64,000 bases of DNA. Origin: Neolewinella aquimaris. Lineage in GTDB: Bacteria > Bacteroidota > Bacteroidia > Chitinophagales > Saprospiraceae. The position numbers and the translations under genes were made by a program. The notes beneath the pieces were generated by a model. The model was not told the origin of the DNA and ran no database searches. It saw only the letters and a program-made list of their open reading frames with translations. The stretch spans positions 262,106 through 326,105 of the forward strand of contig NZ_JACIFF010000002.1 in NCBI RefSeq assembly GCF_014197245.1, given 5' to 3'. Shown piece by piece: positions 7,990 to 16,803 of the stretch (positions are counted from its first letter, which is position 1; every line of letters begins with the position of its first letter).

Positions 7990-9045
7990 ATGCTATTACT
8001 GGTGGGAGCTTACACGTTGGATATGGAGGATGGAGTTCCGGGTCGGGCCCGGGGCATCTCAGCCTATGATTTCTATGCCGGCGAAGGTCGGCTGGAGTTC
8101 CGGGGCTATACTCCGACGGTCAATCCCAGCTACCTGTGGGTGGACGAGGCCCGAAAAATCGTATACGCTATACGGGAATGCCCCCAGGAGGGCGGCCCGG
8201 GAGTTGTTGCCTACCGGGTAATTCGGGAGCGCAACCGAAGCGTGACGTTCGAAAAGATCAACGACGTTCACACGCCGGGTGACCACCCCTGTCACCTGAT
8301 GGGCATCGACGACACCCTGGTGGTAAGCAGCTACACCAGCGGCACCCTCGATGTGTTTGCTCGGGGAACGGAAGGCGAACTCGGGGAGCACCTGCAACAC
8401 ATCGAACTACCGCCCGTCAGGCCCGGTCACCCACCCCGCGCCCACTGCACGGCATTTGACCGGCGCCGGAACCGGGCCTACGTTTGCGACCTCGGCAGCG
8501 ACCGGCTGCTGGTATTCGATCGGTCGGGTGATGGGTGCCTTACGTTACTGGCCGACCACGGGGTGGAGCTTCCCGAAGGTTCCGGACCGCGCCACCTCGC
8601 TTTGCACCCATCCGGGGATTACGCTACGATCATTTGTGAATATCACGGCATTACCTTACTGGTCGACCTGAAGGAAGACAAGCCCCGGCTGGTGAAATCC
8701 GCACTCTACCTTCCCGAACGGGCCGTCGACCGGGCCAGCGGCGCGGCAATAACTACCGACGCAAGCGGTAAGAACGTGTACGTGAGCGACCGAAAGTACA
8801 GCGTCGTAACGGCCCTGCGCCTGGATGTGCGCGAACCCCGCTATCAACCCCGCGATACCTACCCCAGCGGCGGGGAGCGGCCACGGGACATTAACCTGTC
8901 GCCGGACGGACAGTGGCTGCTGACCGCCAACGTAAGTGATCATACCATCGGGGTATTTCGCGTTCAGGCCGGAGGTGTTTTACAGTTGCACCATGTGGTG
9001 AAGAAGGTCCCTAGCCCCACTTGTCTGAAGTGGATGAAGGGCTGA
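7990..9045 (+). CDS. lactonase family protein (6-phosphogluconolactonase YbhE-like beta-propeller)
   Basis: 351 residues, seven-bladed propeller of the YbhE/Lactonase family. It starts MLLLVGAYTLDMEDGVPG (compare the VGTYT opening common in the family), and has NPSYLWVDEARKIVYAI, GDHPCHLMGID, SGPRHLALHPSGDYA and GGERPRDINLSPDGQWLL, each a blade-closing segment with the family's conserved His, Arg or Asp. No signal peptide is seen, so it is probably cytoplasmic. Members hydrolyse 6-phosphogluconolactone or related lactones; the real substrate here is not proven. Its stop codon abuts that of the convergent histidine kinase gene with no gap (TGA then TCA). Confidence 0.88.
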   Translation: MLLLVGAYTLDMEDGVPGRARGISAYDFYAGEGRLEFRGYTPTVNPSYLWVDEARKIVYAIRECPQEGGPGVVAYRVIRERNRSVTFEKINDVHTPGDHPCHLMGIDDTLVVSSYTSGTLDVFARGTEGELGEHLQHIELPPVRPGHPPRAHCTAFDRRRNRAYVCDLGSDRLLVFDRSGDGCLTLLADHGVELPEGSGPRHLALHPSGDYATIICEYHGITLLVDLKEDKPRLVKSALYLPERAVDRASGAAITTDASGKNVYVSDRKYSVVTALRLDVREPRYQPRDTYPSGGERPRDINLSPDGQWLLTANVSDHTIGVFRVQAGGVLQLHHVVKKVPSPTCLKWMKG

Positions 9046-12000
9046 TCAGGCCAGTCGCCGCATCCGTAGCGTAAGGGTGTATCCCGAACGATCGTCGATG
9101 GTGAGTTCTGCCCGTAGTCGCTGAGCCCGCATGCGCATGTTGTCCTTGCCCTGCCCCGTTTTGGGAGTAAAGCGACTGGTGGTGTAGGTGGGCGCCTCCT
9201 TGCTCTTCGTTCCCACTCCATTGTCACGGATGAACATCTCGAAGGTTTGCGCGAACTGCTCCAACTCGATCTCGACGAAGGTGGCCTTACTGTGGCGGGC
9301 GATGTTGTTGATCGCTTCCTTGTAGATAAAATAAAGATCCTGACGCACGTTACCCGCAAGCTCTCTTTCCTGATTGAAGCCGGTGGCCCGAAATTCGTAC
9401 CGGATGTCGAGGGGCAATAGGACCTCGTCCGCGTGTTCCTGCATACGCTGCAGTAGGTTGCCGATGTTGTCCCGGCGGCTGTCGATGCTCCAGATCACGT
9501 CGCTCATCTTCGACATGGCGTTACGGCCGGCCTCCCCGACGGTCTGGAGGCGGTTGCGCAATTTATCGTCGTCCGTCTTGCCCTGTAATAATTCCGCCTG
9601 GAGGGTGATGCCGGCCAGCAACCCGCTTACTTCGTCGTGAATGTCGCTGCTGAGCTGGGTTCGCAACTGCTCATTGCGCAGTCGCTCCCGCAATTTGGCC
9701 TGCAGGATAAAGAAGAACAGCCCAACGATAACTAGGACGATCACGAACTGGAACCAGGTCTTTTCAATGATGTACTGTCGCACCCGGATGTTGAGGGAGA
9801 GCATCTGCTCGCCGTAGTTGCCATTGGCACCGGCCCCCTGTACGAGCAGGCGGTACTTGCCGGCCGGGAGGTTGTTGTAGCGTACGGTACGCTCGTTGCG
9901 CAGTTCGCGCCATTCGTCATTAAAGCCCTCCAGCTTGACACGGAACTGGGTCAGGCTGGGTCGTTGGCCGACCGGGAGGGCGAAGGATACCGCAATGCTT
10001 TTTTCGTTGGCGCGGACCAGCAGGTCCTTCAGTTCGTCGAGGTTACGGGTAATGGTCCGGTTTTCTCCACGACCGTATACCACGACTTCGGTGAGCATTA
10101 CATCGGAGCCGGCCGTTTCACTGCTGAAGTCTTCGTCGCGGAATACCGACAATCCGTTGTCGCCACCGAAGAAGTACCGCCCGCTATTGTCGCGGTGAAA
10201 GGAAAACTGGTTGAATTCGTTGTTGACCAGCCCGTCCTCGAGGTAATAGCGCCGGAAGGGACCCGATTTAATGTCGTCGGGCAGGTGCACCAGGCCATTG
10301 TGGGTAGAGAGCCAGTATCCGCCGACGGAATCGGGCAGAATGCCCACGACGGTGTTGCTGCTCAGGCCATCCTGGCGCCCGTAGCGCACCACCTTTCCGG
10401 TGTTGGGGTCCATTATGCGCAGGCCGGCGTCGGTTCCCAGCCACCACTTTCCACCGACGTCTTCGTAGATGCAGTTGATCGTAAAGGCATTCATCTCCAC
10501 CCGCTCTTCCTCACCAGCCATGCCGCTGAAGAAGGTGGTGCGGCCGGTCCGTGTATCGTAGCCGACCAGCCCCCGGTTGCGGGTACCAAGTAGCAACAGT
10601 CCACTGCGCGAAGGATACAGGTAGTTGATGCGTAAACCACGAATACCCTCGTCGTTTTCCTGGCTGTCCTTTAGTTCCACGAAGGCCGCTGAGGACGGAA
10701 AAAACTCCAGCAGCAAGCCCACCTTGCGCGGGTCGGAAGCCCCGAGGTACAGCGTACCCTCCGGACTGATGGCCAGGCAAGTGATGGGGTAAGCGGAATC
10801 GTAGGTTTTGGTGACTCCGGTAGCGACGTCGTACCGGAAAAGCAGTCCGCCCTTGCCAAAGCCCGGTGGCTGTGCTATTCCCCACACAGCGTCGCGAATT
10901 CGATCGTAGGCAAGCTGGGTGGCTTCACGGAGGTTGATGGCCTGCCCTTCGGCGTCGACCAGCGGACGATCCTCCAGTTCGGTACTTCCCCGACGCATAG
11001 CGTGCAGGCGGCCGTCCGCTTCCATAATGTAGGTCGTTCCTTCGGCATCCTCGGCCATACCGGTGACGACGTGTCGGTAGAGGTCGTTGGTATTCTTGGT
11101 GGTAAGGTAGGTCTGGATCGATTTGACGTACCGCTCCATTACTCCGAGGCCCTCCCGCAATCCGAGGTAGGTGGTTTCGTTGAAGTTCATGGCTACGGCA
11201 CTGGTGACCAGTCGGTCGATCGGTAGCTCGCGTTCAAACAGTTGGAAGTTGCCGGCCGTATCCACCAGGTAATATTCATCGGGATAACGCCGCCCCAGGA
11301 TGTCCTCCGTAGCGAGAAAGAGCAGCTGACCGAGTTTATCCTTAAACACCTGGGTGTAGCGGAGCCCGTCGTCCAGGTCCGGTACCGGCACCGGACTCCT
11401 CTCCCGTTCCGGCCGCCAACGGAACAAGGGGTAGCCGTCGCGAAAACTCAGGTAGACGTAGCCCCCCGGCCCCTCGGCCATGGTGTAGAACCGCCGCTGA
11501 CTGGAGGTGCGGGGAAAAAATTTGGTAAGGACCTTTCCCGTTGCCGAGAGGTGGCGAAATCCGTGCTCCTCGTCGTAAAGCAGAAACTGCCCGTTGCTGA
11601 GCGGCAGGAGCTCGATGCGCGGGGCAAAGGTGAGCCAGCCGTCGTCGGGCTGATTGAAGATGGTCTTGAATCCACGGTCCGTGTACTCATAAAGCGTCGT
11701 ACCCTCCTGACCGATGGTGACCACGAACGTGCGTCCGTACTGGTCCGTTTCGATGGCCCGCGGGTAGCCAACTACGCCCGTGCTGGGTACCATCCGGACT
11801 TGTTCGACCGAGAAATCGCGGGGATCGAAGCGATCGAAGTAGCCGTAAAACTCATTGAAGGTGATGATCAGTCGGCGGTCGTTGTCGGCCCGGATCGATT
11901 CGATGGCTCCCCGGCTCAGCCGCGTTTCGCTCAGGTTGCCCTGTCCGAAACTCAGAAAGGCATGACCATCGAAGCGGTTGAGCCCGTCCATCGTAGCGAT

Positions 12001-12147
12001 CCAGAGGTAGCCGTCGTCGCCGATGTGCAGGTCGTTGATCTCCCGGGTGGAAAGCCCGTCGGTGACCGTGAAGTACTCAATGCGACCAGTCTGGGCGCCG
12101 GCACCCGCCACGATCAGCGTCAGAAATAAAAGTAGAATGGTTTTCAC
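9046..12147 (-). CDS. two-component propeller sensor histidine kinase
   Basis: 1033 residues. A signal peptide (about residues 1-18) leads into a periplasmic part made of Reg_prop propeller blades (for example DGYLWIATMDGLNRFDG, KWWLGTDAGLRIMD, GGYWLSTHNGLVHL) up to about residue 690. A Y_Y_Y domain follows (about 700-780, FRVKLEGFNDEWREL and YNNLPAGKYRLLVQG), then one membrane helix (about 790-810). The cytoplasmic kinase has the HisKA_3-type phosphoacceptor motif SSDIHDEVSGLLAG and an HATPase with DNGVG and GQGKDNMRMRAQ. Members sense glycans or other outside signals. No response regulator is next to it and no DNA-binding domain is fused, so its partner is elsewhere. Confidence 0.93.
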   Translation of the reverse strand: MKTILLLFLTLIVAGAGAQTGRIEYFTVTDGLSTREINDLHIGDDGYLWIATMDGLNRFDGHAFLSFGQGNLSETRLSRGAIESIRADNDRRLIITFNEFYGYFDRFDPRDFSVEQVRMVPSTGVVGYPRAIETDQYGRTFVVTIGQEGTTLYEYTDRGFKTIFNQPDDGWLTFAPRIELLPLSNGQFLLYDEEHGFRHLSATGKVLTKFFPRTSSQRRFYTMAEGPGGYVYLSFRDGYPLFRWRPERERSPVPVPDLDDGLRYTQVFKDKLGQLLFLATEDILGRRYPDEYYLVDTAGNFQLFERELPIDRLVTSAVAMNFNETTYLGLREGLGVMERYVKSIQTYLTTKNTNDLYRHVVTGMAEDAEGTTYIMEADGRLHAMRRGSTELEDRPLVDAEGQAINLREATQLAYDRIRDAVWGIAQPPGFGKGGLLFRYDVATGVTKTYDSAYPITCLAISPEGTLYLGASDPRKVGLLLEFFPSSAAFVELKDSQENDEGIRGLRINYLYPSRSGLLLLGTRNRGLVGYDTRTGRTTFFSGMAGEEERVEMNAFTINCIYEDVGGKWWLGTDAGLRIMDPNTGKVVRYGRQDGLSSNTVVGILPDSVGGYWLSTHNGLVHLPDDIKSGPFRRYYLEDGLVNNEFNQFSFHRDNSGRYFFGGDNGLSVFRDEDFSSETAGSDVMLTEVVVYGRGENRTITRNLDELKDLLVRANEKSIAVSFALPVGQRPSLTQFRVKLEGFNDEWRELRNERTVRYNNLPAGKYRLLVQGAGANGNYGEQMLSLNIRVRQYIIEKTWFQFVIVLVIVGLFFFILQAKLRERLRNEQLRTQLSSDIHDEVSGLLAGITLQAELLQGKTDDDKLRNRLQTVGEAGRNAMSKMSDVIWSIDSRRDNIGNLLQRMQEHADEVLLPLDIRYEFRATGFNQERELAGNVRQDLYFIYKEAINNIARHSKATFVEIELEQFAQTFEMFIRDNGVGTKSKEAPTYTTSRFTPKTGQGKDNMRMRAQRLRAELTIDDRSGYTLTLRMRRLA

Positions 12148-12183
12148 AAGAGCGAATGAGCCACAAGATAAGATACGAAAAAC

Positions 12184-12197
12184 CGACGGTAGCCCCC
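12184..12197 (-). promoter_or_regulatory. 14-bp leader element shared with 48219-48232
   Basis: On the minus strand it reads GGGGGCTACCGTCG, 37 bp before the start of the kinase gene. An identical 14-mer precedes the HTH-like gene at 48141. Both copies have a short hairpin just before them. No function is known to me. Confidence 0.4.
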
Positions 12198-12211
12198 CAC
12201 TGACGGGGCGC

Positions 12212-12284
12212 TCAAATTAGACAACCGTTGCCCGAACAACTGAGTTAGTGTTCGGGTTACACTAATACAGGCTATTTAATTTGA
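12212..12284. other. structured intergenic segment with alternative hairpins
   Basis: The ends TCAAATTA (12212-12219) and TAATTTGA (12277-12284) pair over 8 bp. Inside, CCCGAACA/TGTTCGGG (12231-12238 with 12249-12256) and TTAGTGT/ACACTAA (12245-12251 with 12259-12265) form two hairpins that share bases and so exclude each other. The segment lies between the DUF6992-like gene and the kinase gene. A switchable RNA leader is possible, but nothing ties it to a known riboswitch. Confidence 0.35.
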
Positions 12285-12334
12285 CACTAGAACACACTTC
12301 AGCAAGCTTATAACTCCATAACGACATTGGATAT

Positions 12335-12363
12335 TCCCCGGCACCGTTTTTACGGACCGGGGA
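12335..12363 (-). terminator. GC-rich hairpin after the DUF6992-like gene
   Basis: Arms TCCCCGG and CCGGGGA with an inner CCGT/ACGG pair, starting 9 bp past the stop codon on the minus strand. There is no run of T after it, so it is a weak or Rho-assisted terminator candidate. Confidence 0.35.
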
Positions 12364-12371
12364 TTTCTAAT

Positions 12372-12956
12372 TTAAAAAACCAGCTGAAGCCCCACTCCCT
12401 CCCCCACGCTCCCCATCAGCAAACGGAAACTATCGTCGCGGTCCTGTGCAATAAAGTAGTTGACCAGATCGAAGAGAAGCAAGAATCCCCCCTGGAGCAG
12501 CACACTATTTCCGTAGCCACGCAGTCGCGCAACGTCGGCCCCTACCCGCCCGGCACGCTCCCTGAGGTAGAGTCCACCCATGATGTAGCCTACGTCGAGC
12601 CCCGCATTCAGGAGCAGAATTTTTTCAAACCCATTGTTCTTCTGCAAACTGCCAAAGAGGTCCAGCGCGGAGGGATCTTCCCGGGCCGCAGCCACATATC
12701 CCAACCCCGCAATGCCCAGGTTGACCACGTTCCAGATGGCGTTCATTTCGTGAAACCGTCGGGTCTCGCCGGAGGTCCCGCTACGCAGCGTAAGCCCCAG
12801 TCCGATGTTCCCTACGGCCCACCCCCCCAGCACCAGCATGGCCCCCTTCTGGTGGTCGATGCGGGCCAGGTTTAGGTTCACCGCGCCGTCCAGATTTTGG
12901 GCGGTGACGCAGGAGCAAAGCAATAATCCGAAGAGCAAAAGCCACTGGTATCTCAT
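12372..12956 (-). CDS. DUF6992-like membrane protein
   Basis: 194 residues from the ATG at 12956. A TAAATTTG promoter element at 12963-12970 sits inside the longer frame and rules against the upstream TTG. The N terminus (MRYQWLLLFGLLLCSCVTAQ) is a signal peptide. The rest has several hydrophobic helices (MLVLGGWAVGNIGLGLTL, WNVVNLGIAGLGYVAAA, ILLLNAGLDVGYIMGGLYL, GGFLLLFDLVNYFIA) alternating with polar loops containing RRFHEMNAIWN. This pattern matches what I remember of the Bacteroidota family DUF6992, of unknown function. Assignment to that family is from memory. Confidence 0.65.
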   Translation of the reverse strand: MRYQWLLLFGLLLCSCVTAQNLDGAVNLNLARIDHQKGAMLVLGGWAVGNIGLGLTLRSGTSGETRRFHEMNAIWNVVNLGIAGLGYVAAAREDPSALDLFGSLQKNNGFEKILLLNAGLDVGYIMGGLYLRERAGRVGADVARLRGYGNSVLLQGGFLLLFDLVNYFIAQDRDDSFRLLMGSVGEGVGLQLVF

Positions 12957-12962
12957 TCCCAT

Positions 12963-12970
12963 CAAATTTA
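12963..12970 (-). promoter_or_regulatory. -7 promoter element TAAATTTG
   Basis: Exact TAnnTTTG match, six bases before the ATG at 12956 on the minus strand; supports that start and a very short leader. Confidence 0.5.
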
Positions 12971-13000
12971 AAACCAAACTACGCCGCTGCTTATTGGTTT

Positions 13001-13028
13001 CCCTTGCACCCGCGACCCCGCCCCATGA
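13001..13028 (-). repeat. copy of dispersed GGGCGGG...GGGTGCA motif
   Basis: On the minus strand it reads GGGGCGGGGTCGCGGGTGCA followed by AGGGAAAC. It resembles copies at 36146-36174, 53144-53170 and 63536-63564. It fills the divergent gap between the DUF6992-like gene and the hydrolase gene. Confidence 0.4.
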
Positions 13029-13954
13029 TACACAGATTAGCCGGTCACTACCAGACCATCATCCCCAACCTTTTTCGCCGCGTCTCCATCGGCTACCGCC
13101 GAGAAAGGATCGATACCCCCGACGGAGATTTTCTCGACCTTGACTGGCTCGACCACCCCGCCAGCCGGAAATTGGTGATCCTTAGCCACGGACTGGAGGG
13201 CGACAGCAGCCGGGTATACGTGGCCAGTGCCGCTCACTACTTCGCACGCCACGGCTGGCAGGTCCTGGCCTGGAACTGCCGCAGCTGCTCGGGGGAAATG
13301 AACCGTACCCGCAAACTTTATTCCCACGGGCAGAGCGAGGATCTGGAGGCGGTCGTCGACCATGCCATCGCACAAAATCTCTACGACCGCATCGTACTGG
13401 TGGGCTACAGCATGGGCGGCAACCTCACCCTGAAGTACTTGGGAACCATGGGTACCAACCGGCCGGCCCAGGTGACCCACGGCGTCGCCTTCTCGGCACC
13501 CTGCTTCATCGAGCACAGCGTGGATAGCCTGGAACGGCGCGACAACTGGGTATACAAACGAAAGTTCTACCAGTCGCTGGCCGCGAAAATATCCGCGAAG
13601 GAGGCACAGTTTCCGGGTACGGTCGACCTCACTCAACTAGATAAGGTGAAGGTGTGGCGCGATTTCGACCTGGCGTTTTCCGCGCCCATCGGCGGGTACC
13701 GTGACCTGGACGAGTTTTACGGCTACCTCTCCTCCGGAAATTACGTAGCCGATACCACGGCGCCGGTGTTGATCGTCAATGCCCAAAACGATCCCATCGT
13801 ACCGGAGGCCTGTACCCCCGTAGCCCTGGGCAAGCAACATCCCCTGATCACGGTGGAACAGCCACGCCGGGGCGGTCACGTGGGTTTTGCCCTGCGCGGC
13901 AAGGACTGGAACCGGATGGACGAGCGGGCGCTGGCCTTCGTAAATGCTGGCTAG
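13025..13954 (+). CDS. alpha/beta hydrolase, YheT family
   Basis: 309 residues from the ATG at 13025; an upstream TTG at 13004 is less likely. The start MIHRLAGHYQTIIPNLFRR matches the YheT/ABHD1-3 opening. The nucleophile elbow is VGYSMGGN (about residues 132-139), the acid is in VNAQNDPIVP (about 252-261) and the histidine in RRGGHVGF (about 282-289), giving a complete Ser-Asp-His triad. Relatives are esterases or acyltransferases of unknown natural substrate in bacteria. No signal peptide, so cytoplasmic. It is convergent with the pullulanase gene (3-bp gap). Confidence 0.9.
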   Translation: MIHRLAGHYQTIIPNLFRRVSIGYRRERIDTPDGDFLDLDWLDHPASRKLVILSHGLEGDSSRVYVASAAHYFARHGWQVLAWNCRSCSGEMNRTRKLYSHGQSEDLEAVVDHAIAQNLYDRIVLVGYSMGGNLTLKYLGTMGTNRPAQVTHGVAFSAPCFIEHSVDSLERRDNWVYKRKFYQSLAAKISAKEAQFPGTVDLTQLDKVKVWRDFDLAFSAPIGGYRDLDEFYGYLSSGNYVADTTAPVLIVNAQNDPIVPEACTPVALGKQHPLITVEQPRRGGHVGFALRGKDWNRMDERALAFVNAG

Positions 13955-13957
13955 CGT

Positions 13958-15988
13958 TTACTCGATTTCCGGCACCCGTACCAGAATATTCGCCGTCTGC
14001 GGCGTTAAACGGATCTCATCGGATATGGGATCGTCGGAAATTCCGGTCGGCACCACCCGCTCGCCGTTCATTACCTGCCGCCACTGCCCCTTCGGTAAAT
14101 TTATGCTCCTGCGCTCCGCCGCCCCGTTAAGCAGGACCAGGATATCCGACCACTGGTCACCGGGGGCATCCTGGATCCGGTAAACAATGAGCTGCCCGTC
14201 GCCGGTCGGCATAAAGGTCAGGTGCTTGGCGATGAGGTCGGTCCGTCCCATCCGGAAGGCCGGGTGAGCCTTGCGCAGGGCGATCAGGTCACGCACGTAG
14301 GCACCCGTTGTTGCGTGCTGGCGGACGAGGTCCCAGCGGATGGCGTTGACCCCGTCGCCGCTGTTGTAGCTGTTCTCGTTGCCATCCTTAGAGCGCAGCA
14401 TTTCGGTACCCGCGTGTAGGAAGGGGATGCCCTGGGAGGTAAGCACCGTAGCCAGAGCCAGGCGTTGCATTCTTTCGCGGACGGCGTCGGGATCCCGTGG
14501 ATTGCTGATCGCGAGGCGGTCCCAGAGCGTATGGTTATCGTGGCAGCTGACGTAATTGACGCACTGGGTGGGCTGATTGGCCCAGGGGGCCTTGCTGTAA
14601 TTGACGCTGTCGTAGGCGACCTGGGGATGGGCCGTGGCACCGACGATGCCGAATTTGACCGATTCGGCCCGGTCCTCCGCTCCGCTCACGAAGCCGCGCT
14701 CTTCCACGTCGAACACACTCCCCTTGAGCCCGTCCCGCACGTCGTCGCTGAATGCGGCCACCCGGGTCAATTTTTTGGTATTCTTCTTGAGTGCCCGCAA
14801 GCTATCGGGCAGGGGACTGTCTCCGGCCGTCCAGCCCTCGCCGTAGAGCAGGATTGTGGAATCGATGCCGTGCAGTGCTTCGCTGACCTCGTTCATGGTA
14901 GCGATGTCGTGGATGCCCATCAGGTCGAAGCGGAATCCGTCGACGTGGTACTCGTCGACCCAGTACTCCAGCGACTCGCGGATGAACTTGCGCACCATGG
15001 GCCGTTCGGAGGCGATCTCGTTGCCGCAGCCACTGGCGTTGCTGAACGTACCGTCCTCATTGAAGCGGTAGAAATAATCGGGGATCAGAAGCTGAAAGTT
15101 GCTGTTTTCCGTCCGGCCGGTGTGGTTATACACCACGTCCATGATGACACGAATGCCCGCATCGTGCAATGCCTTGACCATCTGCTTGAACTCCCGAATG
15201 CGCGTCTTGCCGTTGCTGGGGTCGGTGGCGTAGCTTCCCTCGGGCACGTTGTAATTTTGGGGGTCGTAGCCCCAGTTGTACTGCTCCGTGTCGTCGGGTT
15301 TGGATTCGTCGATGCTCACAAAATCGAAGCTCGGCAGCAGGTGGACGTGGGTGATGCCCAGGTCGACCAGGTAGTCCAGTCCGGTGGTGTCGCCGCGGGG
15401 CGTGGTCGTTCCCCGTTCGGTCAGTCCCAGAAACTTACCCTTGCGGGAGATTCCGGAGGCGGGGTCGATGCTAAAATCCCGCACGTGCATCTCGTAGATC
15501 ACCGCGTCGGTGGGGCGGGCGAAGGGGGGCCGGCGATCGTCTTCCCAACCCGCGGGATCGGTATCCAATAGGTTCACGACCTGTCCGCGCGTGCCGTTGG
15601 TTCCCGTGGCCGTGGCGTAAATGTCGGTCGCTTCCGTGAGCCACCGGCCGTTCAGTTTGATCTGAAAGGTGTAGTAGGTGCCGTCGAGATCTTCCTCTAC
15701 GGTGGTCGTCCAGGCGCCGTTCTTATCGGCCATATCGACGACGGAAGCGGGTTCGGCTTCGGGGTCATCCGAATCGTAGAGCTTTAGTCGGGCATCCTGG
15801 GCCGCCGGCGACCAGAGCTTGAAGGTGGTGGCGGTGGGTTTATAACTTGCGCCCAGGTCGGCGTATGGATACACCGGATAGTCGGCCAGCGTATTGTACT
15901 GGGGGCGGGGGTCGGTACAGTTCACAAACAAAAAGCTTAAACAGGCTAGGGCCAATATCCGGTACGGCATCGGTCTACGGTTGGGCAT
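13958..15988 (-). CDS. pulA: type I pullulanase, lipoprotein
   Basis: 676 residues from the ATG at 15988 (a TTG 9 bp upstream is less likely). The lipobox LFVNC follows a hydrophobic segment, so the enzyme is a lipoprotein facing the periplasm or outside. An N-terminal CBM48-like domain (about 40-140) precedes the GH13 barrel. The pullulanase signature YNWGYDP, conserved region I DVVYNHT, region II DGFRFDLMG (nucleophile Asp), region III LLYGEGW (acid/base Glu) and region IV NYVSCHDN are all intact. It cuts alpha-1,6 branches in pullulan, glycogen or starch. It is last in a run with an alpha/beta hydrolase and a small membrane protein. Confidence 0.93.
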   Translation of the reverse strand: MPNRRPMPYRILALACLSFLFVNCTDPRPQYNTLADYPVYPYADLGASYKPTATTFKLWSPAAQDARLKLYDSDDPEAEPASVVDMADKNGAWTTTVEEDLDGTYYTFQIKLNGRWLTEATDIYATATGTNGTRGQVVNLLDTDPAGWEDDRRPPFARPTDAVIYEMHVRDFSIDPASGISRKGKFLGLTERGTTTPRGDTTGLDYLVDLGITHVHLLPSFDFVSIDESKPDDTEQYNWGYDPQNYNVPEGSYATDPSNGKTRIREFKQMVKALHDAGIRVIMDVVYNHTGRTENSNFQLLIPDYFYRFNEDGTFSNASGCGNEIASERPMVRKFIRESLEYWVDEYHVDGFRFDLMGIHDIATMNEVSEALHGIDSTILLYGEGWTAGDSPLPDSLRALKKNTKKLTRVAAFSDDVRDGLKGSVFDVEERGFVSGAEDRAESVKFGIVGATAHPQVAYDSVNYSKAPWANQPTQCVNYVSCHDNHTLWDRLAISNPRDPDAVRERMQRLALATVLTSQGIPFLHAGTEMLRSKDGNENSYNSGDGVNAIRWDLVRQHATTGAYVRDLIALRKAHPAFRMGRTDLIAKHLTFMPTGDGQLIVYRIQDAPGDQWSDILVLLNGAAERRSINLPKGQWRQVMNGERVVPTGISDDPISDEIRLTPQTANILVRVPEIE

Positions 15989-16008
15989 GATCGACAAGGT
16001 ACTTCAAC

Positions 16009-16797
16009 TTAACGGGACATCAACTGCTCCATCACTTCCCCGAATTGGGGGTGCAGAATGGCTCCCCGGTGGCCGGTGTTGGGGAGTTCGATCAAATCGA
16101 CCCGATCGGGAGCCGCCTCCTGAATTTCTTCGGCCATCGCGTAGGGGATGAGTCCGTCGCGATCGCCGTGCAGGATCGTAACGGGGCAGTTCGCCCGGGC
16201 GATGTGTTCGACGTTGTTCAGTGGGTACTTCAGGATGAAGTCCGGCACCGCCCACAGCCATAAGTTCTTCATGGCGGTTATGCTGGCGTAGGGAGCAACG
16301 AGAACGCAGTGCCGCGGATGCGCGGTGGCCGCCAGGTAGCTGGCCATGCCGGTCCCCATGGAGTAGCCCACAAGTAGGATGTTGTCTTCCCCGTAGCGGC
16401 GGGCCAGGGTATCGTAAACCAGCCGGGCGTCGGTAAATAATTGGGCTTCGGAAGAAATTTCTCCGCCGCTCTTTCCGTAGCCCCGGTAGTCGAAGAGGTA
16501 TAGGTCGTGGTTGGTATCGACCAAATCGCGCGTCTGGTACAGGCTGCGGCGGTTGCTGCCGCGATTGCCGTGGAGGTAGAGGATGGCACCATCCGGCTTC
16601 TCGTGCTGGAAGCTGAGCACGCTGAGTTCAACCCCGTCGGGGGTGGTCAGCCAGCTTTCCGTTCCCTGCTCGAAGGCGTAATCGCGCGGCAGGGCGTTGG
16701 GTCGGAAGATCAGCCGCTCCTGAAAGGCGTAAAGGACGAGGCAGAGCAACAGGTACCCGATGCCCACCACCGCCAACAACCGTTTGATCCATTTCAT
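16009..16797 (-). CDS. alpha/beta hydrolase, membrane-anchored (BEM46/ABHD13-like)
   Basis: 262 residues. One N-terminal membrane helix (about residues 5-23) is followed by the hydrolase fold with outward topology likely. The motifs are YLHGNRGSNR (oxyanion loop, about 95-104), FDYRGYGKSGG, the nucleophile GYSMGTG (about 144-150), the acid in HGDRDGLIPY and the histidine in PNTGHRGAI. This is the BEM46/ABHD13 group of small serine hydrolases, with unknown substrates. The gene lies 6 bp after the small membrane protein gene and 20 bp before the pullulanase start, so all three are probably one transcript. Confidence 0.88.
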   Translation of the reverse strand: MKWIKRLLAVVGIGYLLLCLVLYAFQERLIFRPNALPRDYAFEQGTESWLTTPDGVELSVLSFQHEKPDGAILYLHGNRGSNRRSLYQTRDLVDTNHDLYLFDYRGYGKSGGEISSEAQLFTDARLVYDTLARRYGEDNILLVGYSMGTGMASYLAATAHPRHCVLVAPYASITAMKNLWLWAVPDFILKYPLNNVEHIARANCPVTILHGDRDGLIPYAMAEEIQEAAPDRVDLIELPNTGHRGAILHPQFGEVMEQLMSR

Positions 16798-16803
16798 ACC
16801 CTC

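Noticed and set aside
12212-12284. Integron attC-like site or tRNA
   Set aside because: The stem-loop lacks the conserved GTTRRRY/RYYYAAC core pairs, no integrase is near, and no cloverleaf can be drawn.
13004-13024. Upstream TTG start for the YheT-like hydrolase
   Set aside because: It would add seven residues unlike the family and lies within the repeat copy; the ATG at 13025 matches family starts.
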